Source: Drouetiella hepatica Uher 2000/2452
Lineage (GTDB): Bacteria; Cyanobacteriota; Cyanobacteriia; Elainellales; Elainellaceae
DNA: 64,000 nt
Direction: 5' to 3'
NCBI GenBank assembly: GCA_019359505.1
Contig: JAHHHD010000002.1
Coordinates: 1 to 64,000 of the forward strand
The notes beneath the pieces are model-generated. The model searched no databases. It was not told where the DNA came from and saw nothing but the letters and a program-made list of their open reading frames with translations. Positions 25,267 to 34,691 of this stretch are shown here, one piece after another. Both the position numbers and the translations under genes were made by a program. Position 1 is the stretch's first letter; each line of letters begins with the position of its first letter.

Positions 25267-26226
25267 GTGTGGATTGCCGACTCTCTCGATACGATTAAAA
25301 CTCCAACCTCCGTTGCCCTGGGAAATTTTGATGGCGTACATCAGGGGCATCGACAGGTCATTCAGCCAATTTTCTCGATGGCTCTAGGAAGCGATCGGTT
25401 AGGCAAAACCGCGATCGCCCAATCCTCTGCCTCACCCTTGGCGACCGTGGTTAGCTTTTACCCTCACCCACAAGAATTTTTCACCGGGACGCGCCGTCTG
25501 CTGCTGACCCCCCTGGCTGAAAAGATTCATTATTTGAAGGCGATCGGCGTAGAGCAGCTTGTTCTGCTGCCTTTTGACCAAGAGCTTGCCAGCCACAGCC
25601 CGAAAGAATTTGTCGAGAAAATCCTCATTCAGCGGCTTCAGGTTAGGCAGATTAGCATCGGTCAAGATTTTAGGTTTGGGCAAAAGCGGGCTGGCACTGC
25701 CGCAGATTTGGAGGCGATCGCCACCTCTTACCAAATTCCAGTCAGGATTGCGCCCTTGCAGACCTGCGAGGGGGAGCGGATCAGCAGCTCGGCAATTCGG
25801 CACAATCTAGAGCAAGGCAATGTGCAAGAGGCTAATGTGCTGTTGGGGCGACCGTTTACGCTCCTAGGTCAGGTGGCGCAGGGACAGCAGTTAGGAAGAA
25901 CGATCGGCTTTCCCACAGCAAATCTGGAGGTTCCAGTAGAAAAGTTTTTGCCCCGGCAGGGCGTGTATAGCGTTTGGGTGCAGATTGGCGGCTTCGAGGG
26001 CGCTGCGCAACCTGGCGTGATGAACATTGGCAACCGTCCGACCGTGAACGGCATACAGCAGACGATCGAAGTGCATCTACTGGACTGGGCGGGCGATTTG
26101 TATGGGCAGACCTTGGCAGTCAGCCTGGAGAGCTTTCTGCGATCGGAACAAAAGTTTGCTTCGCTGGAGGAATTGAAGACGCAAATTGCTCAAGATAGCG
26201 AGGTGGCGCGATCGCGGCTGCGGTAG
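25267..26226 (+). CDS. ribF: Bifunctional riboflavin kinase / FAD synthetase
   Basis: This protein converts riboflavin to FMN and then FAD. The N-terminal nucleotidyltransferase domain has the LGNFDGVHQGH motif, and a later ISSSAIR stretch is the second adenylyl-transfer motif. The C-terminal flavokinase domain shows GRTIGFPTANLE and a GVYSVWV core with the downstream NIGNRPT signature. The length of 319 residues is typical. Translation starts at a GTG (25267); no ATG fits. The upstream spacer is the 14-bp tandem array. A MoxR ATPase follows at 80 bp on the same strand. Confidence 0.94.
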   Translation: MWIADSLDTIKTPTSVALGNFDGVHQGHRQVIQPIFSMALGSDRLGKTAIAQSSASPLATVVSFYPHPQEFFTGTRRLLLTPLAEKIHYLKAIGVEQLVLLPFDQELASHSPKEFVEKILIQRLQVRQISIGQDFRFGQKRAGTAADLEAIATSYQIPVRIAPLQTCEGERISSSAIRHNLEQGNVQEANVLLGRPFTLLGQVAQGQQLGRTIGFPTANLEVPVEKFLPRQGVYSVWVQIGGFEGAAQPGVMNIGNRPTVNGIQQTIEVHLLDWAGDLYGQTLAVSLESFLRSEQKFASLEELKTQIAQDSEVARSRLR

Positions 26227-26305
26227 ATTCGCTAGGCTAAGGGCATACTAGGGGTATCGCTGCGTTTCAAAAACAGCCAGATATAATTCAGTCGCCCCAG
26301 GTGCC

Positions 26306-27211
26306 ATGAAAGAAAGCATTGAATTGCTGATCGAAAATTTAGGACGGACGATCGTCGGCAAGCAGGAGGCGATTCGCCTGATGCTGGTGGCGCTGTTTTC
26401 GGGGGGGCACGTCCTGCTAGAAGATGTGCCGGGAGTTGGCAAAACCCTGCTGGCAAAGTCGCTAGCGCGATCGATCGACGGACAGTTTCAGAGAATTCAA
26501 TGTACGCCTGACCTGCTGCCAGCCGATGTGACGGGCACCAATATCTGGAATCCGCGCCAGGGCGAATTTGAGTTTTTGCCAGGGCCAGTGTTTGCTAACG
26601 TGCTGCTCACAGACGAGATTAACCGAGCCACGCCGCGCACCCAGTCAGCGTTATTGGAGGTGATGGAGGAACACCAGGTCACGATCGATGGAAAAACGCG
26701 ATCGGTTCCCAATCCCTTCTTTGTAATTGCCACCCAAAATCCTGTGGAATATCAGGGCACCTTCCCCCTGCCCGAAGCGCAAATGGATCGGTTTGCCCTG
26801 TCCTTAAGTTTGGGCTATCCCAGCGAGGCAGAGGAACTGCAAATGTTGGAGCGATTGGGCACTGCCAACGCTGAAGTGCTTCAGCCTTGCATCTCGGTCT
26901 TTGCAGTCCAGGAGTTGCGCCGTTTATGTAGCCAAGTCAAAGTGGAAACCCACCTCCGGCAATACATGCTGGACTTGGTGCGGGCAACCCGTCAGGATGA
27001 AGATATTTTGCTGGGAGTCAGCCCCAGAGGCACGGTGGCGCTACACCGGGCAACACAAGCCTTTGCTTTTCTGGAAGGGCGAGATTACGCGATTCCAGAT
27101 GACGTGAAATTTCTTGCCCCCTATGTCTTATGCCACCGGATAATTCCTACAGGCGGACGCAAAACTAAGCTGATTATGGAGAGATTGCTGCGATCGATCG
27201 CCATTCCCTAA
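26306..27211 (+). CDS. MoxR-family AAA+ ATPase
   Basis: This 301-residue cytosolic AAA+ protein has Walker A EDVPGVGKT (39-47), Walker B LLTDEINRA and a sensor-1 ATQNP; the arginine-finger-type helices and C-terminal lid are intact. MoxR proteins act as chaperones that insert metals or activate complexes, usually with VWA-domain partners and DUF58 proteins. No DUF58 gene follows. The nearest VWA gene is the one at 20962-22212, and pairing with it is only an inference. A bidirectional hairpin terminates it. Confidence 0.92.
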   Translation: MKESIELLIENLGRTIVGKQEAIRLMLVALFSGGHVLLEDVPGVGKTLLAKSLARSIDGQFQRIQCTPDLLPADVTGTNIWNPRQGEFEFLPGPVFANVLLTDEINRATPRTQSALLEVMEEHQVTIDGKTRSVPNPFFVIATQNPVEYQGTFPLPEAQMDRFALSLSLGYPSEAEELQMLERLGTANAEVLQPCISVFAVQELRRLCSQVKVETHLRQYMLDLVRATRQDEDILLGVSPRGTVALHRATQAFAFLEGRDYAIPDDVKFLAPYVLCHRIIPTGGRKTKLIMERLLRSIAIP

Positions 27212-27223
27212 CTCACCGCTGGG

Positions 27224-27264
27224 ACTTTTTTGAAAGGGTCGCAGAGCAACCCCTTCAAAAAAGC
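27224..27264. terminator. Bidirectional terminator between moxR and opcA
   Basis: ACTTTTTTGAAAGGG pairs with CCCCTTCAAAAAAGC across an 11-base loop. Runs of T/A flank the stem in both directions, so it can end both convergent transcripts. The arm sequence TTTTTTGAAAGGG is shared with the MITE at 8157-8245. Confidence 0.8.
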
Positions 27265-27276
27265 CTGATGCCAAAT

Positions 27277-28614
27277 TTACCGATGCTGTAACTTAAGCAA
27301 CGCAGCAACAACCGCCAAGCTTTCCTCATACAACGAGTCACGACCCCAGCGCTGAAGCTGCTGAGCTAGCAAGAATTCGGCTTTTTGGTCGTTGACAGCC
27401 GTTACTTGCTCAGTTCGTGCCCCCTGAGCGCTGCCTCCTGCCTCCATTCGCATACAGCCTGTCGATTCTGAACAGAGAATCGTGCAGCAGTCGGCATGCA
27501 GATTGGTGGATGCCAGACGAATGCCAATCAGGTCGCCCAAGATTTCTCCCGTGTCAGCGATCGGGATAGCCGCTAGCTCTGCTTCAATTACGCGCCCATC
27601 TTGCCCAGTAAATTGAATATGCTTCAAATCATAGTCACCGCCTGTCTCCACAAAGGAGGTAGGTTCCCAGTTGAGGCGGCTCGCCAACCAGCCCACATAC
27701 ATTAGCGCTTGGGCATCGTTGCCTTTCTCGTAATCCACCGTGACGCGATCGACCTCCATAATGGCCGCCCGTCGCTCTGGTGGATCAAAGCCAGAAGCCG
27801 TTAACTCTTGCCAGAGTGCCAGTCGATGCCAGTTGAGATCGGCCACATAGTTATCGGTTTCGATCAGCTCTTGAATCTTTACCAGCTCTGATTCGGGATC
27901 GCTAAAGTAGGAGCTGTCCAGAATCAGGCAGTTACAGCTTTCCACCAGCTTTTTGAACAGCTCTTGCTCTGGGTTGGGGGTAGCCTTCCACCAAACGAAC
28001 TTGGGCAATCCTGGAATTAGCAGCGAAGCTACCGTATTACCAACGCGGTTCAGGGCGCTCTTAGTGCCCCGCAGCGTAATGTACTCGCAGCAGATCAAGC
28101 TGCCATTAGAGGTGGTCTTCTGAATTGGGCAATAGGCTGAAACTTCTGCGGTTACGCCCTCATCTTCGCCCAGAATCGGGCAGAGAGTAATGATGCGACA
28201 GGGGTTTTGGACAGCGATCGCATCGCTGAGGTTATAGCCTCTGGCATTCATGTTGGAAATTTTGAGGCGATCGGCAGGCTGCTTTGCCACTTCCTCCCGC
28301 AACCGCGCCAAGGTGTCGGGATCGATCCGACCCGTCATCAGCAGACCGAACGTTTTTTGAGCCTCCATCACGGCTTGCTTAGTCGAGGGGCCATGAATAC
28401 CATCGATCGGCCCCGTATAGAATCCCAGAATGGCCAGCAGCTGCTGAAATTCTTCTGGCTCGTAGACCACCATGCTAAAAGTTGTGGCTCGAACCGCAGC
28501 CGGAGCGCCTTTGTCGCCATTTTGGCTGTGCCAAATCTGACTTAGCTCCGTCTCAATTTCGCTCAGAGAGATATCTTTAGGCTTTTGTAAGGTAACAAGA
28601 GGTGTCGTTGTCAT
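27277..28614 (-). CDS. opcA: Glucose-6-phosphate dehydrogenase assembly protein OpcA
   Basis: OpcA is the cyanobacterial allosteric partner that promotes oligomerisation and activity of G6PDH, a dark-metabolism control point redox-tuned by thioredoxin. This 445-residue protein has a peptidoglycan-binding-domain-like helical segment near residues 57-105 (LGFYTGPIDGIHGPST) and then the OpcA domain. Several cysteines (for example CNC, CC and C in the C-terminal third) are candidates for redox control. It lies directly downstream of zwf on the same strand, about 100 bp apart, separated by a 13-bp tandem array. Confidence 0.94.
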   Translation of the reverse strand: MTTTPLVTLQKPKDISLSEIETELSQIWHSQNGDKGAPAAVRATTFSMVVYEPEEFQQLLAILGFYTGPIDGIHGPSTKQAVMEAQKTFGLLMTGRIDPDTLARLREEVAKQPADRLKISNMNARGYNLSDAIAVQNPCRIITLCPILGEDEGVTAEVSAYCPIQKTTSNGSLICCEYITLRGTKSALNRVGNTVASLLIPGLPKFVWWKATPNPEQELFKKLVESCNCLILDSSYFSDPESELVKIQELIETDNYVADLNWHRLALWQELTASGFDPPERRAAIMEVDRVTVDYEKGNDAQALMYVGWLASRLNWEPTSFVETGGDYDLKHIQFTGQDGRVIEAELAAIPIADTGEILGDLIGIRLASTNLHADCCTILCSESTGCMRMEAGGSAQGARTEQVTAVNDQKAEFLLAQQLQRWGRDSLYEESLAVVAALLKLQHR

Positions 28615-28671
28615 GGGTCTGGGAGTTTTAGATTATTTGATCAGGAAGAGTCAGAAAATCGGTGAAACCTG

Positions 28672-28721
28672 AAGCCCAAGCCTAAAGCCCAAGCCTAAAG
28701 CCCAACCCTAAACCAAGCCTA
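28672..28721. repeat. 13-bp tandem array between zwf and opcA
   Basis: AAGCCCAAGCCTA is repeated (28672-28684, 28685-28697), followed by two degenerate units (AAGCCCAACCCTA, AACCAAGCCTA). The last unit contains the reverse-strand TAG stop codon of zwf at 28719-28721. Confidence 0.88.
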
Positions 28722-30248
28722 GAGCCTGCGCCACCGCCGCCCATCTCGATTGAGCAACAGCTCAGCTTCGATCGGGCCCCAAGTGCCTGCTTCATAGAGC
28801 GGAATTGATTCAGGGTCGGCAGGGGCATCCCAAACGCTCAGCAATGGCGTGAGAATCCGCCAAGAAGCCTCAACTTCGTCGCCGCGTGTGAAGAGAGTCT
28901 GGTCACCCAACATGCAGTCCACCAGCAGACGGGCATAGGCATCGGTGTTGGCTTGCCCAAAGGCAGTGTCATAGCGGAATTCCATATCAACCGATCGCGT
29001 CCTCAGAGACGTGCCCGGAGTCTTGACATCAAAGCGCATCGAAATCCCTTCATCTGGCTGAATGCGGAGCGCTAGGACGTTAGGATTAGCTTGCTTAGAG
29101 GCAGACTGAAACATCAAAAACGGGACTTCCCGGAACTGAATAGCGATCTCTGAAACCTTTTTGGGCATCCGCTTTCCCGTGCGTAAAAAGAAAGGCACCC
29201 CTTTCCAGCGCCAGTTATCGATGCTCAGCTTCAGCGCAGCATAGGTAGGCGTAGTCGATTCGGCGCTGGCTCCCTCCTCTTGCCGATAGCCAGGAACGTT
29301 TTTGTTGTCGCGCCATCCGGCAGTGTATTGCCCACGAATCGCCGAGAGATCAAGCCGCTCAATGTCATACAGGTGGGTAGCTTGCAGCACCTTCACCTTC
29401 TCATTTCGGATGCTGTCGGCATCCAGCGAGTTGGGTGGCTCCATAGCCGTCAGGCTGAACAACTGCATCAGGTGGTTTTGCACCATGTCGCGCAGAGCCC
29501 CTGCCGTCTCGTAGTAGCCTGCCCGCCCTTCCAGACCAACCGTTTCCGATACCGTGATTTGAATATGATCGACAAACTGGCGGTTCCACAGCGGCTCAAA
29601 AATGGCGTTAGCAAACCGAAACACCATCAGATTCTGTACGGTTTCTTTGCCCAGATAGTGGTCAATCCGGTAAACCTGCCGCTCCGAGCAAACCTGCGTC
29701 ACCACCTTGTTGAGAGATTGAGCAGAGTTGAGATCCTTGCCAAACGGCTTCTCAATCACTAGGCGCTGTTTATCCGGATCGATCAGCATATTTGCCGCTC
29801 CGAGCTGCAAAATCGCTTCCGGGAAAAAGCGCGGAGCCACCGCCAGGTAAAAGACTCGATTGCCGCGTGTGCCCCGCTCTTCATCTAGTCTCTTCAAGAG
29901 ATCCTTGAGCTTTTGGTAGCTTTCGGGGCTGTCCATATCGCCAGAGCAATAATACAAACCCCGCGCGAAGTCATCCCAAACTTCTGGCTTACCCAGACCG
30001 CCGCCAAATTGCTCGACTCCTTCGCGCATATGTTCGCGGAAAAAGTCATCGCTCCATTCCCGCCGAGCCACGCCCACAATAGTAATTTCGGGAGGCAGAC
30101 GACGCTCCAGCTTCATTTGATAGAGCGCCGGAATCAGCTTGCGCTGAGTTAGATCGCCCGATGCGCCAAAGATTACAAGAATTTGAGGCTCAGGAACACG
30201 GTCTTGTTGGAGACCTACGCGAAGGGGGTTTTCGATCAAAGAAATCAT
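28719..30248 (-). CDS. zwf: Glucose-6-phosphate 1-dehydrogenase
   Basis: This enzyme oxidises glucose 6-phosphate to 6-phosphogluconolactone with NADP+, the entry to the oxidative pentose phosphate pathway. It is 509 residues long, with an N-terminal nucleotide-binding [10 protein letters not shown] motif (about 29-38), the active-site RIDHYLGKE and EKPFGKDL. The C-terminal substrate domain is complete. It forms a unit with opcA. In several cyanobacteria tal and fbp precede zwf, but here the upstream 660 bp are empty, so the wider operon is not conserved. Confidence 0.96.
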   Translation of the reverse strand: MISLIENPLRVGLQQDRVPEPQILVIFGASGDLTQRKLIPALYQMKLERRLPPEITIVGVARREWSDDFFREHMREGVEQFGGGLGKPEVWDDFARGLYYCSGDMDSPESYQKLKDLLKRLDEERGTRGNRVFYLAVAPRFFPEAILQLGAANMLIDPDKQRLVIEKPFGKDLNSAQSLNKVVTQVCSERQVYRIDHYLGKETVQNLMVFRFANAIFEPLWNRQFVDHIQITVSETVGLEGRAGYYETAGALRDMVQNHLMQLFSLTAMEPPNSLDADSIRNEKVKVLQATHLYDIERLDLSAIRGQYTAGWRDNKNVPGYRQEEGASAESTTPTYAALKLSIDNWRWKGVPFFLRTGKRMPKKVSEIAIQFREVPFLMFQSASKQANPNVLALRIQPDEGISMRFDVKTPGTSLRTRSVDMEFRYDTAFGQANTDAYARLLVDCMLGDQTLFTRGDEVEASWRILTPLLSVWDAPADPESIPLYEAGTWGPIEAELLLNRDGRRWRRL

Positions 30249-30914
30249 AGAAATCCGGGGTTAGGGTTAGGGGAAATCTGGATTACAAAATCTAGCGTTC
30301 AGTGCAGGTGTGGCGTATCAAAACCGACCCATGAGAAACAGTAGGCTATCGGCTTTGATAGTAACAGGGAACTGTCTGAAGAGTGTTGTATCAGGTCTTA
30401 CTAAGTGATTGAGAGCGATCGCCACAACAGAGAACTACCACAGAGAATAAGGGTCTACCAGCCTGAACTGATCAGCTTGACCAGCGGTTTTCTTCCCGCC
30501 AGGAAATTTTTGAGCCTCGTCTAGTTTTGCTGAATTCGCTTTTCATATCTTGATCCACTCTCTAATATTAGGAAGGCATTCTCAAGAAGCGGCTTAACTT
30601 TAGACGAACTATAGAAAGGGGAAGTGGGGAGTCAAAAGTAGCAGAAGAAGAAACACACCAAAGGTGATGAATACACGAATGGGTAAAGTAATTTGTGTCA
30701 CGCGAGATATTACGCTAGAAATCTTCCTTTAAAGCTCAATGCCAAAGTGATAGGCATTGTCCCTGTTTTTGAGAGACTGGCGATCGCCTAGTACATTGCC
30801 TTGACTGCCAAAGCCTTGATTGCTAAAGCCTTAATTGCCAAACCGTTCGTCAATTTTCCCAATAGGTCTAATCCTGCAATAAGTCTAATCCTGCAATAAG
30901 TCTAATCCTGCGAT
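30249..30914. other. Long divergent intergenic region with two tandem-repeat arrays
   Basis: This 666-bp region has no supportable gene. Near its right end lie a 15-bp x3 array (30801-30845) and a 17-bp array (30861-30928) that runs into the next start codon. The zwf promoter should be at the left end. A 21-codon frame at 30667-30732 was seen but has no support. Confidence 0.65.
30801..30845. repeat. 15-bp degenerate tandem array
   Basis: TTGACTGCCAAAGCC, TTGATTGCTAAAGCC and TTAATTGCCAAACCG: three units with drift. Confidence 0.85.
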
Positions 30915-30928
30915 ATGTCTAACCCTGT
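30861..30928. repeat. 17-bp tandem array overlapping a start codon
   Basis: AATAGGTCTAATCCTGC, then AATAAGTCTAATCCTGC twice, and a fourth divergent unit GATATGTCTAACCCTGT in which the ATG (30915) starts the next gene. Confidence 0.9.
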
Positions 30929-32558
30929 TACTAACCTGCGAAAATCTCTCCAGCCGCTCGATCGCACGGCAATTTTACTCATTTTGCTGTTGAGCCTCCT
31001 GATTGGTGGACTTGTGCTGAAGGGCGATCGCACGGCTCCGAGAGTGCGGGAGTTTAGCTGGCAGAATCGGCAGGTGGGGGCGGAAGATGCGGCATTTGTC
31101 CTCACCTTCAGTCGCCCTATGGATCAGCCCAGCGTTGAGCAAAACCTGCGCATTGACCCTCCTGTTCCCGGAAAATTTAGCTGGGCGGGGCGACGCATGG
31201 CATACACGTTAGACGCGCCAGCGCCCTATGGCAAAACCTTTAAGCTAGAGCTTCAGGGGGCACGCGATCGTTTCAGCAAAACTGAGGATGCCCGGAGCCA
31301 GATGCAGCCATTTGTGGGAGAGTTCAGCACTCGCGATCGCGCCTTTGTGTATCTGGGTGTAGAGGGCAGTGAGACAGGGCGGCTGGTTCTGCAAAATCTG
31401 ACCTCCCAGAAGCAGGAAGTTTTAACGCCTGAAAATTTGGTGGTGATGGATTTCAAGCCTTACCCGGAGGGCGATCGGATTCTGTTTTCAGCGATCGAGC
31501 GTACGACTCAAGCGGGTCTACTGGATCAACAGCTCTACACCGTGACCACAGGTATTCAGATCCGGCCGACCGCCAGCACACCGGGTGGCATTGCACCTAG
31601 CGCTGTTCAACGCACCTCCCAGCCAGCCAAAATAGTAGAACTTCTCTTAGATAACAAAGAATTTCAAAATCTTAAGTTCGATCTATCTCCCGATGGGCAG
31701 AGCATTCTCGTACAGCGCGTCAATCGGCAAGATCCTGGACAGTTTGGCATTTGGCTTTTGCAGTCCGGAGCGCCACCTAAGCCTATAAAAACAGAACCAG
31801 GCGGCGATTTCATGATCACGCCAGACAGCAAGGCTTTAGCCATGTCTCAGGGGCAGGGAATGGCAATTTTGCCTCTGGCTGACTTGACTCAGGCCAACCC
31901 GACTCAAGCTAATCCAACTCAAGCTAGCTCAGCTCAAGCTGACTCAACTCAAACAGCCGAAACCTCTAAAGCGATGGATTTTTTGCCCAAATTTGGCGTA
32001 GTGCTGACCTTTGCCAGCGATGGCTCAGCTGCCGCCATGGTGAAATTTAATACCGATCCGGCAAATCCGACGCGATCGCTCTTTTTGGTCAACAATCAGG
32101 GCACTGACAAAGAGCTATTGAAAACCGACGGGGCAATTCTTAGCGCTCAATTCGATCCTGCTAAGAAAAATCTTTACTGCCTAATGACTCGCCGCATTCC
32201 TGGCGATGTCTATCAAGAGCAGCCCTACCTGACGGCAATTCATCTACCGACTGCCAATGACCCAAAAGCCAGTAATCCCAAAGCCAGTGACCCCGAAGTA
32301 ATTGACCTGTTGAAGCTGCCCCTTCAGCGCGATGTGCAGATGAGTCTTTCTCCAGACGGGCTAGGCATTTTGTTTGATCAAGCCACGGATGCCGCCAGCT
32401 CTCAGCAAGCGGGAGCAGTGAGAGGCAGTGAAGGGAAGGCGATCGCCACCAGCAGGCTCTGGTTTGTCCCGGCTCTACAAGACCCGCAGGGAAGACCGCT
32501 TCCGGCCGAGCCTCAAGAGGTGGGGCTAATGGGTTTGCGACCCCAGTGGCTTCCCTAA
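30915..32558 (+). CDS. Membrane-anchored Ig-like / beta-propeller-like protein
   Basis: This 547-residue protein has one N-terminal transmembrane helix (about residues 18-36), then an SbsA/Big_5-type Ig-like domain (FVLTFSRPMDQPSV...). Repeated PD40/TolB-like beta-propeller motifs follow (FDLSPDGQSILV, MSLSPDGLGILFD). It is likely exposed to the periplasm and may scaffold envelope proteins, but no specific function is known. Two hypervariable inserts are in-frame 15-bp tandem repeats: TQANP-type units at 31887-31961 and DPKAS-type units at 32256-32300. The start codon lies in the last unit of a 17-bp tandem array. Confidence 0.8.
   Translation: MSNPVTNLRKSLQPLDRTAILLILLLSLLIGGLVLKGDRTAPRVREFSWQNRQVGAEDAAFVLTFSRPMDQPSVEQNLRIDPPVPGKFSWAGRRMAYTLDAPAPYGKTFKLELQGARDRFSKTEDARSQMQPFVGEFSTRDRAFVYLGVEGSETGRLVLQNLTSQKQEVLTPENLVVMDFKPYPEGDRILFSAIERTTQAGLLDQQLYTVTTGIQIRPTASTPGGIAPSAVQRTSQPAKIVELLLDNKEFQNLKFDLSPDGQSILVQRVNRQDPGQFGIWLLQSGAPPKPIKTEPGGDFMITPDSKALAMSQGQGMAILPLADLTQANPTQANPTQASSAQADSTQTAETSKAMDFLPKFGVVLTFASDGSAAAMVKFNTDPANPTRSLFLVNNQGTDKELLKTDGAILSAQFDPAKKNLYCLMTRRIPGDVYQEQPYLTAIHLPTANDPKASNPKASDPEVIDLLKLPLQRDVQMSLSPDGLGILFDQATDAASSQQAGAVRGSEGKAIATSRLWFVPALQDPQGRPLPAEPQEVGLMGLRPQWLP
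31887..31961 (+). repeat. In-frame 15-bp tandem repeat (TQANP units)
   Basis: Five successive 15-bp units encode TQANP, TQANP, TQASS, AQADS and TQTAE inside the propeller-like protein. Confidence 0.85.
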
Positions 32559-32673
32559 GTGGCTTCTTGAAATGGATTCTTGTTTTTTCAAAGAGCGTTT
32601 GCCTGCAAGTCTCGGTATGATGTCAAGACTAGCTTTGTTAAGATTCCAGCTATTCTCGTTGAGAACACCGTTC

Positions 32674-33582
32674 ATGAAAAGATTTCGCCGCTTTTTAATT
32701 CTGCCGATTTTGGCGATCGTGACTGCATCGATCCTAATTGCCTGTGCTGGAGGCGTTACCCCGACCGCCAAAGCGCCTATCAAAGTTGGCTCTAAGGACT
32801 TCACCGAGCAGTTCATTCTGGGCGAAATGTATTCGCTAGTGCTAGAGAAGGCAGGTTTCACAGTAGAGCGCAAGCTCAACCTGGGCGGAACCCCGGTAGC
32901 GCAGGCAGCGCTCACCAGCGGCGAGATTGACCTCTATCCTGAGTACACGGGCACGGGGCTGTTGACTGTGCTGAAGCTTCCTGTGAGCAGCGATTCCAAA
33001 CAGGTTTTTGAAACCGTTGCCGCTGAGTACAAAAAGCAGTTCAATTTGACCTGGCTTGATCCCGCCCCCATGAACAATACTCAGGCTTTGGCAATGACCG
33101 CAGCAGGAGCCAAAAAGTACGGCATCACGAGCATTTCAGAGATGGCGGCAAAAGCAGATCAACTCACCATGATTGGTGCGCCAGAATTCGAGGTACGAGA
33201 AGACGGCTTGCCTGGAATTAAAAAGAAATATGGCGACTTTAAGCTCAAGGCTTACAAAGCAGTAGATTCTGGCTTGCGCTACAAAGGATTGACAGATAAC
33301 GAAGCTGATGTTGCCGTTGCCTACGGCACAGATGGAGAGATCAACGCCTTCAAGCTCGTGGTTTTAGAAGATGACAAAAACCTATTTCCACCCTACCAAG
33401 TTGCCCCTGTTGTCCGGCAGCAGACTCTAGATGCAAACCCAGAGCTGGCGAAAGCGCTAAATGCTCTTGCGCCCCAATTGACCAACGAAATCATGCAGCA
33501 GCTCAACTATGAAGTCAGCGGCAAGCAGCGAGAGCCTGCCGAAGTTGCCAAAGAGTTCTTAACTAAAGCCGGAATGATTTAG
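32674..33582 (+). CDS. Osmoprotectant (glycine betaine/choline) ABC transporter substrate-binding lipoprotein
   Basis: This is an OsmF/OpuC-type solute receptor. The ATG at 32674 gives MKRFRRF, a hydrophobic signal segment and a lipobox LIAC with Cys24, so it is a lipoprotein. An earlier in-frame ATG (32572) would add 34 residues and spoil the signal peptide. The mature part matches the family: VGSKDFTEQFILGEM, GEIDLYPEYTGTG and a C-terminal ALNALAPQLT. It binds quaternary amines such as glycine betaine. The ATPase gene follows at 26 bp, but no permease gene is present. Confidence 0.9.
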   Translation: MKRFRRFLILPILAIVTASILIACAGGVTPTAKAPIKVGSKDFTEQFILGEMYSLVLEKAGFTVERKLNLGGTPVAQAALTSGEIDLYPEYTGTGLLTVLKLPVSSDSKQVFETVAAEYKKQFNLTWLDPAPMNNTQALAMTAAGAKKYGITSISEMAAKADQLTMIGAPEFEVREDGLPGIKKKYGDFKLKAYKAVDSGLRYKGLTDNEADVAVAYGTDGEINAFKLVVLEDDKNLFPPYQVAPVVRQQTLDANPELAKALNALAPQLTNEIMQQLNYEVSGKQREPAEVAKEFLTKAGMI

Positions 33583-33607
33583 CTAATTCTTTTACCCCCA
33601 TCCTTAC

Positions 33608-34570
33608 GTGAGCGCTATCCAGTTTGACCAAGTTTCTCTCCAGTTTCCCGGTGCGGCTCGTCCTGCGGTAGATCAGTGTAGCTGTGAGATCAGCACGGGC
33701 AGATTGGTTGTCATTCTGGGGCCTTCGGGCTGTGGCAAAACGACGCTGCTAAAGATGGTGAACCGACTGTATGAACCGACATCTGGCAAGATTTACCTGA
33801 ATGGACAGGATATCCGTCAGGTCAAAGTAACCCAGCTCCGGCAGCAAATTGGCTATGTGATTCAACAGTCGGGTTTGTTTCCTCACATGACGGTGGCACA
33901 GAATGTTGCCGTGGTGCCCAAGCTGCTGGGCTGGTCGCGTTCTAGAATTCAAGCGCGAATCGATGAATTGCTGACCTTGGTGCAGCTGCCGCCGCAGGAA
34001 TACCGCGATCGCTACCCCGCACAGATGTCGGGTGGACAGCAGCAGCGCGTGGGCTTGGCGCGGGCTTTGGCAGGCGACCCGGCAGTTATGCTGATGGATG
34101 AACCCTTTGGGGCGATCGATGCCATTACCCGCGCCACTCTCCAGGATGAGGTGCTGCGGCTTCAGTGTCAGCTCCAGAAAACCATTTTGTTTGTCTCCCA
34201 TGATGTGGAGGAGGCTTTGAGGCTAGGCGATCGCCTCCTAATCATGGAAAAAGGGCAGATTGTTCAATACGATACGCCTTTTAACGTGTTGACTCGACCT
34301 GCCAACGAATTTGTCTACCACCTGATGGGTGCAGATGACAGAGTGCGTCAGCTCGGTCTGCTGCGCGTTGAAACCGCCATGCAGCGATCGCCGGGGGCTA
34401 GCCTAAATGGGGAACCGACCGTTGAGCAGCGGGATAGCTTGCGCAACGCGCTCTCGCTGATTTTGAAAACGGGCGCTAAAAAGCTGACCGTCCTAGACCA
34501 AGGTTCACCCGTCGGCATCCTGACTTTAGAGCATATCCGAGATTCAGCAACGCCCAATTCAGTTCCCTAA
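33608..34570 (+). CDS. Osmoprotectant ABC transporter ATP-binding protein (OpuCA/OsmV-like)
   Basis: This 320-residue ATPase starts at a GTG. Walker A is GPSGCGKTT, the signature is MSGGQQQR, Walker B is VMLMDEPFGAID and the switch His is FVSHDVEEA. The C-terminal tail of about 80 residues ends in a single CBS-like motif (KLTVLDQGSPVGILTLEHI), as in OpuCA-type ATPases. It should energise uptake with the SBP upstream. The expected membrane subunit is missing; the gene is followed by fragments of family A palindromic elements and then a convergent carbonic anhydrase gene. Confidence 0.92.
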   Translation: MSAIQFDQVSLQFPGAARPAVDQCSCEISTGRLVVILGPSGCGKTTLLKMVNRLYEPTSGKIYLNGQDIRQVKVTQLRQQIGYVIQQSGLFPHMTVAQNVAVVPKLLGWSRSRIQARIDELLTLVQLPPQEYRDRYPAQMSGGQQQRVGLARALAGDPAVMLMDEPFGAIDAITRATLQDEVLRLQCQLQKTILFVSHDVEEALRLGDRLLIMEKGQIVQYDTPFNVLTRPANEFVYHLMGADDRVRQLGLLRVETAMQRSPGASLNGEPTVEQRDSLRNALSLILKTGAKKLTVLDQGSPVGILTLEHIRDSATPNSVP

Positions 34571-34573
34571 TTT

Positions 34574-34602
34574 GTAGCTGTTGCCAGTTTGCTTAGGAAC
34601 AT
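34574..34602. repeat. Partial family A element end
   Basis: GTAGCTGTTGCCAGTTTGCTTAGGAACAT matches the end sequence of the family A copies (compare 57815-57840). It is cut off and separated by about 90 bp from the main copy at 34692-34769. Confidence 0.7.
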
Positions 34603-34631
34603 GGATTTAACAAGATGTAATTCTTGGGGTA

Positions 34632-34652
34632 CGGGCTTAGCAATGCTAAGCC
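34632..34652. terminator. Stem-loop after the osmoprotectant genes
   Basis: GGGCTTAGCA-A-TGCTAAGCCC is a perfect 10-bp stem with a minimal loop, between the split parts of a family A element. A terminator for the SBP-ATPase transcript is possible, without a T-run. Confidence 0.45.
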
Positions 34653-34691
34653 CATAGTCAGATCGATCGTACAGGCTATTTAACCCACGAT

